In this document: piece by piece, positions 1 through 8,795 of the stretch
Numbering within the stretch: the first letter of the stretch is position 1
Layout: every line of letters begins with the position of its first letter
Source of the DNA: CAZNPU01 sp964575335
Lineage (GTDB): Bacteria > Planctomycetota > Phycisphaerae > Phycisphaerales > SM1A02
Direction: 5' to 3'
DNA: 64,000 bases
NCBI GenBank assembly: GCA_964575335.1
Contig: CAZNPU010000009.1
Coordinates: 42,270 to 106,269 of the forward strand
Program-made: the position numbers and the translations under genes
Notes under the pieces: generated by a model
Seen by the model: the letters and a program-made list of their open reading frames with translations, nothing else
Databases searched by the model: none
What the model was told of the DNA's origin: nothing

Positions 1-1011
1 CAATGGGCGCGTCTGGCGTGGAACGAACGGGTTGCCCAGCCGGACGAATCGCTGCTGGCCGCGTCAACCCCGGAGCCTGCCATGAGTCTTGATGGCAGTT
101 TGCTGGTTTCGGTTGATCGAGGCGTGGTTCACCATCATCACCCGCTTCAGGTTCAATCCGGCGCACTGATGTGGCAGTCGGCCGATGCCGCTGGGGCGGC
201 GGGCGCCAACCGCAATGCCACATCATCGCGTGCAGCGTCTGCAGCGCGCAGCGATGATTCGAAACAGTTTCTCGCTGCGGATTTCGCCATTGTGATCGAC
301 GGCAGCGATCTGGCTTCTGTTGAGAAGCACATGCAGATGTTCCTGGCCGGCGCAGGCAATCGCGCAGCGCTGGTGCGGAATTTCAGCTACGAACAGGCCC
401 GGCAACTGGAGCAGGAATGGCGCATCGCACAGGGGAAACGCGAAACGGGAGCCGACTTGGTGACAGCTGCATCCGGGTCTGGAGGCAGTGAGCCTGGCAG
501 TTTGCTGCAGCCATCATCCGATCTCAAGTTGCTGGCGCAGCGTGTTCGCGAACATATGCGCTTACGACGTCCAGCCGCTTCGCTTGTCACTCGTGACGAG
601 AGCGCTGGTGAAGCCTCGTCGGCAGGCCGACCGGTGGTGGGGGCGGCGGATATGGCTCCATCGCTCGAACAGCAGTTGGAATACTCCAGCCGCGGAGCAA
701 CGCACACGTTGTCGGTTCCTGCTTCGCAACTGGCGCAGATGATTGAGCAGTTGTCGCTTGTCGCGAACTATCGCACGACGCTGCAGATGTTGCCGGAGCA
801 TGGCGCTGAAGCGGCTGATGAGGCAGAAAAGACGAATCGATCCCGTCATGCTGCTGAGTCGTGGCACCCGCTCAAAATCTGGATCGACCAGGGCCCGGCG
901 GTGAAGCGATCGCTGCAGCGTCTGACGCAGGCCAAAGATGATGCGGTTGTGCTGGTGCCGGTGATCGTGCGTGAGGCAGAGCAGACCAAACGCTCCTCAG
1001 CGCCGCGCTGA
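1..1011 (+). CDS. Hypothetical protein, 5'-truncated by the window edge
   Basis: The reading frame is open from base 1 to the stop at 1009-1011, so the gene begins before the window. The ATG at 82 is probably internal. The visible 336 residues are Ala/Ser-rich and polar, with no signal peptide or clear membrane segment. A short His run (HHHH) lies near residue 45, and a more ordered C-terminal third contains alternating hydrophobic strands (around LKIWIDQG and AVVLVPVIV). I do not recognise the family. It runs convergently into plsY, with only 27 bases between the stops. Confidence is good that it is a real coding frame and low for any function. Confidence 0.6.
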   Translation, partial: QWARLAWNERVAQPDESLLAASTPEPAMSLDGSLLVSVDRGVVHHHHPLQVQSGALMWQSADAAGAAGANRNATSSRAASAARSDDSKQFLAADFAIVIDGSDLASVEKHMQMFLAGAGNRAALVRNFSYEQARQLEQEWRIAQGKRETGADLVTAASGSGGSEPGSLLQPSSDLKLLAQRVREHMRLRRPAASLVTRDESAGEASSAGRPVVGAADMAPSLEQQLEYSSRGATHTLSVPASQLAQMIEQLSLVANYRTTLQMLPEHGAEAADEAEKTNRSRHAAESWHPLKIWIDQGPAVKRSLQRLTQAKDDAVVLVPVIVREAEQTKRSSAPR

Positions 1012-1038
1012 ACGCAAACGCGATAAGTCAGGTGGGGT

Positions 1039-1749
1039 TTACGAACCGACGGCCTTGTGAGAATGAGCATGGCAGCCGACTTTCGGTTCCTCGCCACGGC
1101 GCAGTCGCGCGATATTGGCTCGATGCTGATAGATCACCAGCGCAGCGATGACGGCTGTGCCCAGAAACGGCGGCGAGGCGTGCAGCAGGTGCGCAAGCGT
1201 GTCACTGAGCGGCTGATCCATGGCCGTCGGCGGCAGCGCAGAAAGCAAATAGCCAATGGGCAGGCTAACAGCCGCGAGCATGCTGGCCACCGAGACATAC
1301 CGCGTCAATCGCAATGCGGCATACCACACCACAAGTGCACCAAGCGTGGGAATGGTCAGCAGCGGCCACATCGCCCCCAGTGCCCCGAAACCCGTTGCCA
1401 CTCCTTTGCCGCCTCGGAACCCCAGAAACGGCGAGAACATATGCCCAGCAACCGCCGCAGCCGCCACCGCCAGCCACAGCCACATCTGCCTGCCGGTCAG
1501 ATCAGCCGGGGAATGTCCCAGCACGTTCGTCACCGTGCCCGCCAGCAGCACCGGCACAGCGCCTTTGAGCAAATCCAGCAGGAAGCACAGGACGCCAAGC
1601 TTGCGGCCAAGCACGCGGCCGACGTTGGTGGCGCCGATGTTTTTCGAACCGTGCTGGCGAATATCAACGCCCTTGATGCGCCCGATCAGCACCCCAAAGG
1701 GAATCGCGCCGATCAGGTAGGCAGCGATGATGCTGAAAGTCCAGTTCAT
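1039..1749 (-). CDS. plsY: Acyl-phosphate glycerol-3-phosphate acyltransferase PlsY
   Basis: This inner-membrane enzyme transfers the acyl group of acyl-phosphate to glycerol-3-phosphate, the first step of phospholipid synthesis in the PlsX/PlsY route. At 236 aa it has the family length and multiple hydrophobic segments. The conserved GSKNIGATN loop (residues 34-42) and the glycine-rich FRGGKGVATG loop (111-120) are both present. Its ATG overlaps the stop of the upstream glycosyltransferase by 4 bases, so the two are translationally coupled. The partner plsX lies about 29 kb away at 30200-31219. The C-terminus is His-rich and polar, which looks unremarkable. Confidence 0.95.
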   Translation of the reverse strand: MNWTFSIIAAYLIGAIPFGVLIGRIKGVDIRQHGSKNIGATNVGRVLGRKLGVLCFLLDLLKGAVPVLLAGTVTNVLGHSPADLTGRQMWLWLAVAAAAVAGHMFSPFLGFRGGKGVATGFGALGAMWPLLTIPTLGALVVWYAALRLTRYVSVASMLAAVSLPIGYLLSALPPTAMDQPLSDTLAHLLHASPPFLGTAVIAALVIYQHRANIARLRRGEEPKVGCHAHSHKAVGS

Positions 1750-2936
1750 CCGTACTCGTTTCCCTGAATGAATGCCGCTTGGTTGCCGTTCTCTCTCGCC
1801 GCCAGAATTTCCCGGTAAACCTGTAACGTATGCTCGACCATATGGTCCGTTGTGTGAAGCTGCAGCGCCCGCTGCTCGGCGCGGTCGACCATTGCGTTGC
1901 GCAGTTCGGGTGATTCAAGCGTGAGTATCAATGCACGAGCCAGCGCTTCGGGATTGTGAGGCGGGACGACCATCGCAACCGGCTCGGCGCCCGGAACGTT
2001 CATCCCAACCACTTCCGGAATGCCGCCGGCGCTGGTGGTGACCAGCGGCACGCGGGCGAACATGACATCCAGCAGACTTGAACCCAGCCCTTCCTGGATC
2101 GACGGCAGAACGAAAACGTCGGCCGCCTTCAACAGATCGCCGACATCCCGGCGATAGCCGAGAAACGTCACTTTGTGAGCGATGTTGAGTTCGGACGCGA
2201 GATGTTCCAATGAGCTGCGCAGCGGGCCGTCGCCGGCAAATACGGCATGAACATGCGGCAATCGCTGCAGGACGTGCGGCAGGGCCTGGAGCAGGTATCG
2301 ATGGCCCTTGTTCGGCCGCAGTGAAGCGACGGTGAGGATCATCAACTGATCATCGCGCACGCCTGCTGCTGCGCGGCCGCGTTCCCGATTGCCTTCGCGC
2401 GCACGCTGCGGATCGACGCCGTCATACACCACACGAATCATCCTGTCCGGAATGCCCCGGTTTCTGCAGACATTGGCCACCGCGTGCGAGACGGCGATGA
2501 CGCGGTCACAGAGGTTGCGGTACACCCAGGGTGAGCGTGCAGGCAAGTCTACACGCCGGCTGGCCACCCGTGCGCGGATTCCAGCGCCCCAGACGGCAAA
2601 GCCCGGGCCGCTCAGGGCGTGGGAATCGTGAAAATGAATCACGTCCGGCTGAAGGCGTCGAATCAGACGCCGAAGTTTCCACAACGCTCGCGGGTTGCGG
2701 CCGCGCCCGGGAAACTCATGCACGTCATAGCCTTCCTGTGACATGCGTAGGGCGAACTCGCCGCCCGCCCGCGCCAGTACGCTGCAGCGGTGACCTCGGA
2801 GACACAACCCGCGCACCAGTTGCCGGGCCTGCTCTTCTCCGCCGTGCCAGGTGATCTGCGTGGAGACGTGAACAATGGTGAACGAAGCGTTAGTACCGTT
2901 GCTGTTGTTAGTGTTGTTGTTCTGATTTTCGCTCAC
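1746..2936 (-). CDS. GT4-family glycosyltransferase (LPS cluster)
   Basis: A 396-aa GT-B fold glycosyltransferase. After an Asn-rich leader (about residues 4-17, encoded by AAC/AAT triplets) comes the typical N-terminal Rossmann strand, an HFHD motif in the first domain, and in the second domain the pattern TVASLRPNKGH, AGDGPLR and a PSIQEGLGSSLLD nucleotide-sugar site followed by GGIPEVV. Family knowledge predicts retaining transfer of a hexose from a UDP- or GDP-sugar. The acceptor cannot be read from sequence. It is the middle of a leftward run (O-antigen-ligase-like, this gene, plsY), so a role in LPS or other surface glycan assembly is inferred from context. Confidence 0.85.
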   Translation of the reverse strand: MSENQNNNTNNSNGTNASFTIVHVSTQITWHGGEEQARQLVRGLCLRGHRCSVLARAGGEFALRMSQEGYDVHEFPGRGRNPRALWKLRRLIRRLQPDVIHFHDSHALSGPGFAVWGAGIRARVASRRVDLPARSPWVYRNLCDRVIAVSHAVANVCRNRGIPDRMIRVVYDGVDPQRAREGNRERGRAAAGVRDDQLMILTVASLRPNKGHRYLLQALPHVLQRLPHVHAVFAGDGPLRSSLEHLASELNIAHKVTFLGYRRDVGDLLKAADVFVLPSIQEGLGSSLLDVMFARVPLVTTSAGGIPEVVGMNVPGAEPVAMVVPPHNPEALARALILTLESPELRNAMVDRAEQRALQLHTTDHMVEHTLQVYREILAARENGNQAAFIQGNEYG

Positions 2937-3032
2937 CGAGTGTCTTCCTCGCGGCAGCCCATCGCGGCTCGGATGATATGGCCAGTCAATGCTTTGTGCA
3001 GCAAATCACCATCCATTATCCATTTCTGTTTT

Positions 3033-3245
3033 CGCGTACTTTGCGGTGAACCATGTTTCGGGAAATTTACCGCGGAGAGCGCGGAGATCGCGGAGGGGGG
3101 GATGAGGGTTGCGCCAGTGATCGACGCGTTGTGATGCTGTCACTCGCAGTTTGGATGATCTGATCAGCCGATGCTTTGCCTGCGATTCTCGCCACCTATC
3201 ACCCATTCCCATCTCCGCGTGCTCCGCGTCCTCCGCGGTGAACCA
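3033..3245. repeat. Inverted-repeat element A (MITE-like, composite)
   Basis: The left arm at 3063-3101 starts with TTTACCGCGGAGAGCGCGG and the right arm at 3211-3245 is its imperfect reverse complement, ending CTCCGCGGTGAA. Between them lies a non-coding core containing TGATCTGATCAG. The same arms recur at 9159-9330, 9342-9511 and 56799-57000. A further arm-like piece of a related family (GCGTACTTTGCGGTGAA) sits just outside at 3034-3054, so this copy looks composite. The right arm encodes the last residues of the neighbouring O-antigen-ligase-like gene. Confidence 0.75.
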
Positions 3246-4539
3246 CACTCATCGGCTGCAAAACAAGCGTGATGGCGAAGGCCAGCAGGCCAAGGGTTGT
3301 GCCGCGGTCATGGTGCGTGTCGGTCAGGGCGGTGATCATCCAGGAAAACATGACAAAGAACGTACCGTCGGTATATGGCGCGTGCATCGGGGCGTTCCAT
3401 GCGCCTTTGAGCGAGAGGACGAAAAGCGCCAGCACGATTGCTGCTCCTATCGCGCCGGTGCACGCCAGCACCTGCATGTAGACCGAATGGGCGTGGGTGT
3501 ATTCATCGAGCAGGGGACCGTAGCGGGGGTGATGTTTCGGTGTGCGGTAGCCGCCGGCTCCGGCTCCAATGACAGGCGACTGCAGAAACGTATCCCACGC
3601 GATGCCCCAGCTTGCCACGCGATGGCCGAAGTCCGTGTTGTACGAACCTTCCTTCATGCGCTGCACGTTATCCAGGGCGTTGTTGTATCGGGTGACAATC
3701 ATGTCCGATGCAGCCAGGTAGACTCCGCCGGCGCCGAGCATGCCGCAGATTGCGATGGCGATGGCCAGCTTGCGCGTGTGAGGCCGCCGGATTGCCGCGA
3801 TGATCACTAAAAGTGGGATCACAATGGTCGCTGCGATCCACGATGACCGCCCGCCGGTGCTCACAAGGCCGATGGCTGCTGCAAGAAAGCCTGCAGCGGA
3901 AATCCACCGCACGTTGCGTGTGCCGTTGAGCACAGCCGTCAGATGCCAGCACATGGCGGTTACGCACAGAAGCGCCGCAATGTTGGGGTGCGTCAGCCCG
4001 CCCAGCCGGGTGCTGTATTTCGTGAACTCCAGGATATGGGCAAGATTCAGTATCTGCAGCGCATTTTGCACAGCAACGCTGAGGAGAAACGCTGCGATGA
4101 GTTTTCCTGCAGTGTCGACGATCGGCCAGAGCATCAGCGGCGTGAGTACAGCACGAAATGCACGCCATTCGGTCATGCCGTGGGATGGATCACTGCTCCA
4201 GAGAATGCTCAATCCATGAAACGCTGCCCATCCCAGAAGCAGCCAGAGAACGACAGCGCGGGCAAGGAATCGATAGCACGGCCAGGTATGCGGCAGCCGG
4301 ATGACAGCCATGACCAAAAGCAGCGCAAAGCCGATCGATCCCGGCGCTGCTTCCAGCGCGAGCGTGAATGCATAGAGCATTCCAAAGCCCACATGCAGCT
4401 TGTGGCCAAGCGGATCGCGCTGACGCCCCAGCGCCAATGCCTGGGCAAATGACAATGCGTGTGCATCAGCCAAAGCGTCGGGAACGACCGGCATCTGGGC
4501 CGCAGATGATCTCACGCATGCGGCTCCTGATTTCTGCAA
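3199..4539 (-). CDS. O-antigen ligase/polymerase-like membrane protein (WaaL/Wzy family)
   Basis: A 446-aa polytopic membrane protein with about ten or more hydrophobic segments and a long periplasmic loop late in the sequence, the architecture of Wzy_C/WaaL proteins that join O-antigen or other glycans to lipid A-core. The segment HAHSVYMQVLACTGAIG after the loop matches the typical family position, with the conserved His in the HxH stretch. The start overlaps the end of the upstream GT2 gene by 28 bases. The last dozen residues (RGGRGARGDGNG) are encoded by the arm of repeat element A, so the original C-terminus was probably replaced. Ligase versus polymerase cannot be decided here. Confidence 0.8.
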   Translation of the reverse strand: MQKSGAACVRSSAAQMPVVPDALADAHALSFAQALALGRQRDPLGHKLHVGFGMLYAFTLALEAAPGSIGFALLLVMAVIRLPHTWPCYRFLARAVVLWLLLGWAAFHGLSILWSSDPSHGMTEWRAFRAVLTPLMLWPIVDTAGKLIAAFLLSVAVQNALQILNLAHILEFTKYSTRLGGLTHPNIAALLCVTAMCWHLTAVLNGTRNVRWISAAGFLAAAIGLVSTGGRSSWIAATIVIPLLVIIAAIRRPHTRKLAIAIAICGMLGAGGVYLAASDMIVTRYNNALDNVQRMKEGSYNTDFGHRVASWGIAWDTFLQSPVIGAGAGGYRTPKHHPRYGPLLDEYTHAHSVYMQVLACTGAIGAAIVLALFVLSLKGAWNAPMHAPYTDGTFFVMFSWMITALTDTHHDRGTTLGLLAFAITLVLQPMSVVHRGGRGARGDGNG

Positions 4540-5297
4540 CTGTTATGTTTGGCGGCAAGGTATGCGTGCTTGAGCATTGCAGCATTGGCGGTCATGCCTG
4601 CTGCAATCAGGCCGCGCCATCCATCCAGAAAGCCTCGTTTGAGAATCAACTGCTTGAACATCGCAGCAGGCGGGTTGATCAGAAGATGCAAAGCTGAGCC
4701 GCCGCTGTTGCGTTCCTCAGCCGCCTGGCGGGCGTAGATAATCTGCCGCTGCGCCAGATCGCTCAAATCTGCCCACGAGTCATGCCGCAGATCGCCCTTG
4801 AGCTTGCCGACTTTGCCGGGAACTTCAATGCGTTCATGGGGATTTTCGCCCATTGCCCTGCCGCGATTGCTGCGAAACAGCCGCAGACGCCATTCCGGCT
4901 GATAGGTGTGATGCAGCCAGCCGCCCAGGAACCACACTTTGCGATTCAGCAGCCATCCGTCGTAGCTTGGATCGTTGGTTTCAACAACCTGCCGAATCGA
5001 TTCCCGCAGGGGCGGTTCAAGCGATTCATCGGAATCCAGCGCCAGTATCCATTCATGGTCGCGGCATTGGTCAATGGAGAACTGCCTTTGTGCCACATGA
5101 CCCAGCCACTCTTGATGAATGACCTCTGCGCCAAGTGAGCGACACATCTCAACCGTTCCGTCGGTCGATCCGCTGTCCACAACGACGATTCTCTTTGCCA
5201 AACCCTGCACGCTTCGCACGGCGCGCTCAATGGTGCGCATGCTGTTGCAGGCAGTCATGGCGACGGCGAGATCGCTGGAGGGCGTTGAAGTGCTCAT
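4512..5297 (-). CDS. GT2 glycosyltransferase, WaaE/KdtX-like
   Basis: A 261-aa GT-A family 2 glycosyltransferase. Residues 41-48 (DSGSTDGT) form the nucleotide-binding loop and 88-90 (DSD) the metal-binding motif. The following YQPEWRLRLFRSNRGR and NPHERIEV stretch is characteristic of the WaaE-type LPS core glucosyltransferases. Family knowledge suggests addition of a hexose to an inner-core heptose. The gene is the first of the leftward LPS run and is divergent from the KdkA-like gene at 5398, with a 100-base shared upstream region. Confidence 0.85.
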   Translation of the reverse strand: MSTSTPSSDLAVAMTACNSMRTIERAVRSVQGLAKRIVVVDSGSTDGTVEMCRSLGAEVIHQEWLGHVAQRQFSIDQCRDHEWILALDSDESLEPPLRESIRQVVETNDPSYDGWLLNRKVWFLGGWLHHTYQPEWRLRLFRSNRGRAMGENPHERIEVPGKVGKLKGDLRHDSWADLSDLAQRQIIYARQAAEERNSGGSALHLLINPPAAMFKQLILKRGFLDGWRGLIAAGMTANAAMLKHAYLAAKHNSCRNQEPHA

Positions 5298-5397
5298 GGA
5301 ACGAAAACGTCATAACGCAACAGTGTGAGAGTGCGGAGTATATATCGACTCTCGATTTGGAAGGCGTCGCTTGGCAGGATGATCGAATCTGCACGCA

Positions 5398-6105
5398 ATG
5401 GCTGCTATCTTGAATGGTGAATTGGCTCGCCCCGCTCATGCGATCAAATGTCTGAAAGCTGACGGCCTGAACAGCGTCTGGCTGACGCAGCCGCCGGGCC
5501 AGCCGCTGCGCACAGTCAAAACCTGGCCGCTGGGGCCGGCGATGGCGTTGAAATTGCTTCTGGGCATCGCGCAGCCGCAGCGTCAGATCCGCGGAATGCG
5601 CCGGCTTAGGCGGCTGGGGATCAACACCCCAGCGAACGTCGGCTCGTGGCGAATCTGCAGGCGCGGCGGCCGATATGCAGTTGAACTGACTCTGGAATAT
5701 GCGCCGGGGCAATCGGCCTGGGAGATCGCTTCAGATACAGGCGATATTCAGCGTCCCGATGACGCCTGCCTGTTGCATGCAGCTCGCAGCATCGGCCGGA
5801 TCGTGCACATTTTGGGGCAGGGCGGGGTGTTTCACCGCGATCTCAAGCTGTCCAATGTTGTCATCGACTTTGCCACGGCTAAGCACCCGACTATCTGGCT
5901 GATCGATCCCGTCGGCGTGAGAGCGATGCGACAGCGAACCAGAGAATACGGGCGCATGCTGGAGCGTCTGGCTGTGCAGCCCCTGGGACTTGAACCATCG
6001 CTTGCCCGGCGCATTCGTATTGCGGTGTTGCGCAGTGCGTTGCGGCCGCTCCCGGCGCACGACCGCCGAGAGGTATGTCGAGAGCTGCGGGCAATGGCTC
6101 GCTGA
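5398..6105 (+). CDS. Kdo/LPS-kinase-like protein (KdkA/WaaP superfamily)
   Basis: A 235-aa eukaryotic-like-kinase fold protein. K41 in VKTW is the candidate ATP lysine, HRDLKLSN at 146-153 is the catalytic loop, and D170 in IDPVG takes the place of the DFG aspartate. This is the pattern of 3-deoxy-D-manno-octulosonic acid kinases and WaaP-type heptose kinases, which phosphorylate the LPS inner core at the cytoplasmic face. It is shorter than most protein kinases and lacks a glycine-rich loop, as is usual in this family. The neighbours (GT2, gmhB, waaF-like) support an LPS role. No Shine-Dalgarno is evident and the start is uncertain. Confidence 0.8.
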   Translation: MAAILNGELARPAHAIKCLKADGLNSVWLTQPPGQPLRTVKTWPLGPAMALKLLLGIAQPQRQIRGMRRLRRLGINTPANVGSWRICRRGGRYAVELTLEYAPGQSAWEIASDTGDIQRPDDACLLHAARSIGRIVHILGQGGVFHRDLKLSNVVIDFATAKHPTIWLIDPVGVRAMRQRTREYGRMLERLAVQPLGLEPSLARRIRIAVLRSALRPLPAHDRREVCRELRAMAR

Positions 6106-6247
6106 ACTGAGATAAGAAGGGAGAGGACAAGGAGACAGAGAGACAAGGGGGAGGGGAGCGTTTGTTTTCTGACGAATATCTTTCTTGTGATGAAATCCAT
6201 GTGTGGCGTTTCGACCTTTAGGCGATTGCTAGCTATCCTGCCCAACC

Positions 6248-7189
6248 GTGGAACCTGCTGTATTTCTTGATCGCGACAATACGCTGATCGCCAATGACGG
6301 CGATCTTGGCGAGCCGGACTCGGTGCGATTGCTTGACGGCGTCGCTGCGGGGCTCAAAGCCTTGCGCGAGGCGGGCTATCGCCTGGTGGTGGTCACCAAT
6401 CAGGGAGGCGTGGCCCGGGGCCGCTTTACCGAAGAAGACGTGGATGCGGTGCACCAGCGCATTGCGCTGCTGGTGGACGCCCAAGCCAACGCGCTGGGGC
6501 TGATCGACCGCTTTTACTACTGTCCGTATCACCCGGAGGCGACCGTTGCGGAGTACAAACGCGATCATCCCTGGCGCAAGCCGCATCCGGGCATGATCCT
6601 GCAGGCCGCCCGCGACATGGGGCTGGATTTGTCGGCTTCGTGGATGATCGGCGATCAGGAACGCGATGTGCTTGCCGGGCGGGCCGCCGGTTGTGAAACG
6701 ATCCTCATCACGCGCGATGCGGAACTGGCCCAGCGAGCCAATCCGCACAATGTGGTTCAGAATTTCACTGAAGCGGTGCAGGTTATTCTGCGGCACGCCA
6801 AACCGCCTGCGCTCATCAGCGGCAACGGCCAGCGCGGTGCGTCCAATGCTCCCGATGCGCTTGGCGCGGACAATGCAAACGATTCAAGCGCAGCCGCAGC
6901 GTCGCCAGCGGCGGAATTGCGTCCAAGCGAATCAATGGCGGCGGAGTTCAGCGGGTTGCGTCGGGCGATCAGCGATCTGGCGGAAGAACTTCGCTCCGAT
7001 CGCATGCGGCGTGCCGACTTCACCATCGTTCGCATGGCGGCTGGTCTTTTTCAGCTCCTGGCGTTCCTGCTTGCGCTGTTGGGGCTGTTGCAGTTGGCGA
7101 ATACCGATCTGTTCATCAAGTGGATGATCGGCGCGGCTTTGGTGCAACTGGTCACGCTTACGCTGCTGGTGCTGGATCTGAAGGGATGA
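6248..7189 (+). CDS. gmhB: D,D-heptose 1,7-bisphosphate phosphatase fused to a C-terminal membrane domain
   Basis: Residues 1-185 are a HAD-superfamily GmhB: FLDRDNTL (D8/D10 nucleophile pair), VVTNQGGVARG, a CPYHPE zinc-loop-like segment, KPHPGM and IGDQERDV. The enzyme removes the C7 phosphate of D-glycero-manno-heptose bisphosphate in ADP-heptose synthesis. Unusually, an Ala/Ser-rich linker then leads to about 90 extra residues with a charged helix and two hydrophobic segments (near residues 265-285 and 290-312), which would anchor the enzyme to the membrane. The start is GTG at 6248. No Shine-Dalgarno is seen, but TATCCT lies 8 nt upstream. The stop overlaps the next ATG. Confidence 0.9.
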   Translation: MEPAVFLDRDNTLIANDGDLGEPDSVRLLDGVAAGLKALREAGYRLVVVTNQGGVARGRFTEEDVDAVHQRIALLVDAQANALGLIDRFYYCPYHPEATVAEYKRDHPWRKPHPGMILQAARDMGLDLSASWMIGDQERDVLAGRAAGCETILITRDAELAQRANPHNVVQNFTEAVQVILRHAKPPALISGNGQRGASNAPDALGADNANDSSAAAASPAAELRPSESMAAEFSGLRRAISDLAEELRSDRMRRADFTIVRMAAGLFQLLAFLLALLGLLQLANTDLFIKWMIGAALVQLVTLTLLVLDLKG

Positions 7190-7506
7190 GCGACGCGCCG
7201 ATCTGCGAAATTACTCTGCGCGCTCTGGAAGGTCAGCCGCTGGCTGATGCGCGCGTACGCGACATGGTGGAGGCGACGGCGCACGCCATTGCAGAGCGGC
7301 AGGGCGTCAAGGTGCTTGGCCTGCACACAGCGCCCGATCGCATCACCGTGCGGCTGAACGTCGGACGCATTGAAGCGATCGGTTTCGCTGCGGAGCTTCG
7401 CCGCCTCACCACGCGCTGGTATACGCAGAAGTACGGCGTTGATACGCTCTGGGGCGAACCGCCGGACGATGAGCCTGATGAATCTGAGGTGTGGAAAACG
7501 AGGTGA
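7186..7506 (+). CDS. Small conserved-looking protein between gmhB and waaF
   Basis: A 106-aa cytoplasmic protein with the start chosen at the ATG overlapping the gmhB stop (ATGA). It has an alternating helix/strand pattern and a basic aromatic end (TRWYTQKYGVDTLWGE) followed by an acidic tail. I do not recognise the family. Its translational coupling upstream and a 16-base overlap with the heptosyltransferase downstream place it firmly in the LPS operon. A role in heptose or core assembly is only guilt by association. Confidence 0.65.
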   Translation: MSDAPICEITLRALEGQPLADARVRDMVEATAHAIAERQGVKVLGLHTAPDRITVRLNVGRIEAIGFAAELRRLTTRWYTQKYGVDTLWGEPPDDEPDESEVWKTR

Positions 7507-8591
7507 CCCGAACGGACGCACAATCGTCAAACGCGAAAGACCGCCACTCGCCTGATTTGAGCAGCATTGAGCGGCTTGTCGTGGTTGCGCCGTCGTGGGT
7601 TGGCGATGTTGTGATGGCCACGCCGGTGTTCCGCGCGCTGCGGGCGGCGCTGCCGCAGGTGCACATCACAGGCGTCATGCGGCCGGGACTGGATGACGTG
7701 CTGCGAGGCTTGCCCTGGCTGGATCAACTGACGATCTGCAACATGAAAGGTCCGCTGGGCGTCATGCGTCTGGCCAGGGCGATACGCCGCACCGATGCGC
7801 CAGCAGCGCTGCTCTTGCCCAACAGTTTTCGCACAGCGGCGGCAGCGAGACTTTCCGGAGCAGCGATCCGCATCGGCTACATTCGTGACGGACGAGGCTG
7901 GCTGCTCTCGCATGGGCTGGAAGCGCCGCAGCGCACCGCGCCCATTCCCGCGGTTGACTATTACGCAAGGCTGGCGTGCTTTGCGCTTGATGTGGAAACG
8001 ATCGATACGAAACTCGAGCTCGCCACCACGCCTCACGAAGAGCAGCAGGCCGCTGCAATGCTGCATGATGTGGATCGGCCGCTGGTGGTGTTGAATCCCG
8101 GCGCAACTCGCGTAGAGAAGCGCTGGCCGGCTGATCGCTTCGCCAGCGTTGCGGATATTCTGGCTGCTTCGCATCAGCTTGCGATTGCGGTAAGCGGTTC
8201 TCCCAAAGAGCGCGATCTGTTGCGTGAGATTGTTCAGGCAGCAAAAACGCCGATCATCAACCTGCTTGAGCGGGGGGTGACGTTAGGCAGTTTGAAGGCG
8301 GTGATTCGCCGCGCAAGGCTGATGATTACCAACGACACCGGCCCACGTCATATCGCAGCAGCATTCGGCACGCCGCTTGTCACGTTGTTCGGTCCGACCG
8401 ACCACCGCTGGACCACGCTGCACGGCGTGCGCGAGCACATCCTGCTTGCTGAGCCGTTCCTGCCGGAGGAGTTGATGGCGGATCAATATCCAAAGCTCTG
8501 CACGATCGAGCGCATCAGTGTGGGAGATGTCGTGGCGGCGGCGGAACGCCAGCTTGCACAGTCACAGTCAGCGCACGCGCACCAGTGCTGA
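7491..8591 (+). CDS. Lipopolysaccharide heptosyltransferase (GT9 family, WaaF-like)
   Basis: A GT9 family protein of 366 aa. The N-terminal VVVAPSWVGDVVMATPVFRAL motif is that of ADP-heptose:LPS heptosyltransferases, and the C-terminal half has NPGATRVEKRWP, TNDTGPRHIAAAFGTP and LFGPTDHRWT, the nucleotide-sugar site. It adds L-glycero-D-manno-heptose to Kdo or to the first heptose of the inner core. The sequence fits heptosyltransferase II best (GDxVMATP), but I versus II is not certain. The start GTG at 7491 overlaps the upstream gene by 16 bases. It is the last gene of the rightward LPS run. Confidence 0.88.
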   Translation: MENEVTRTDAQSSNAKDRHSPDLSSIERLVVVAPSWVGDVVMATPVFRALRAALPQVHITGVMRPGLDDVLRGLPWLDQLTICNMKGPLGVMRLARAIRRTDAPAALLLPNSFRTAAAARLSGAAIRIGYIRDGRGWLLSHGLEAPQRTAPIPAVDYYARLACFALDVETIDTKLELATTPHEEQQAAAMLHDVDRPLVVLNPGATRVEKRWPADRFASVADILAASHQLAIAVSGSPKERDLLREIVQAAKTPIINLLERGVTLGSLKAVIRRARLMITNDTGPRHIAAAFGTPLVTLFGPTDHRWTTLHGVREHILLAEPFLPEELMADQYPKLCTIERISVGDVVAAAERQLAQSQSAHAHQC

Positions 8592-8795
8592 TGCGAAGCG
8601 AAATATCTAGCCAATTGGCGCAGCGTCACCTGGGCTGACGGCGTCTGAGGGACTGATCAGCGGTTGAATCCGTCGGATTGCCGATGCTCCTGCGCGGGCA
8701 GAGCTTCAAAGAATTGGCCAAGCTCACGCGAGCGAGATCAAATCAATTTGTTGGCTGACGCAGCCGCCTCTGCTGCACATGCATGAAGGGAACTT

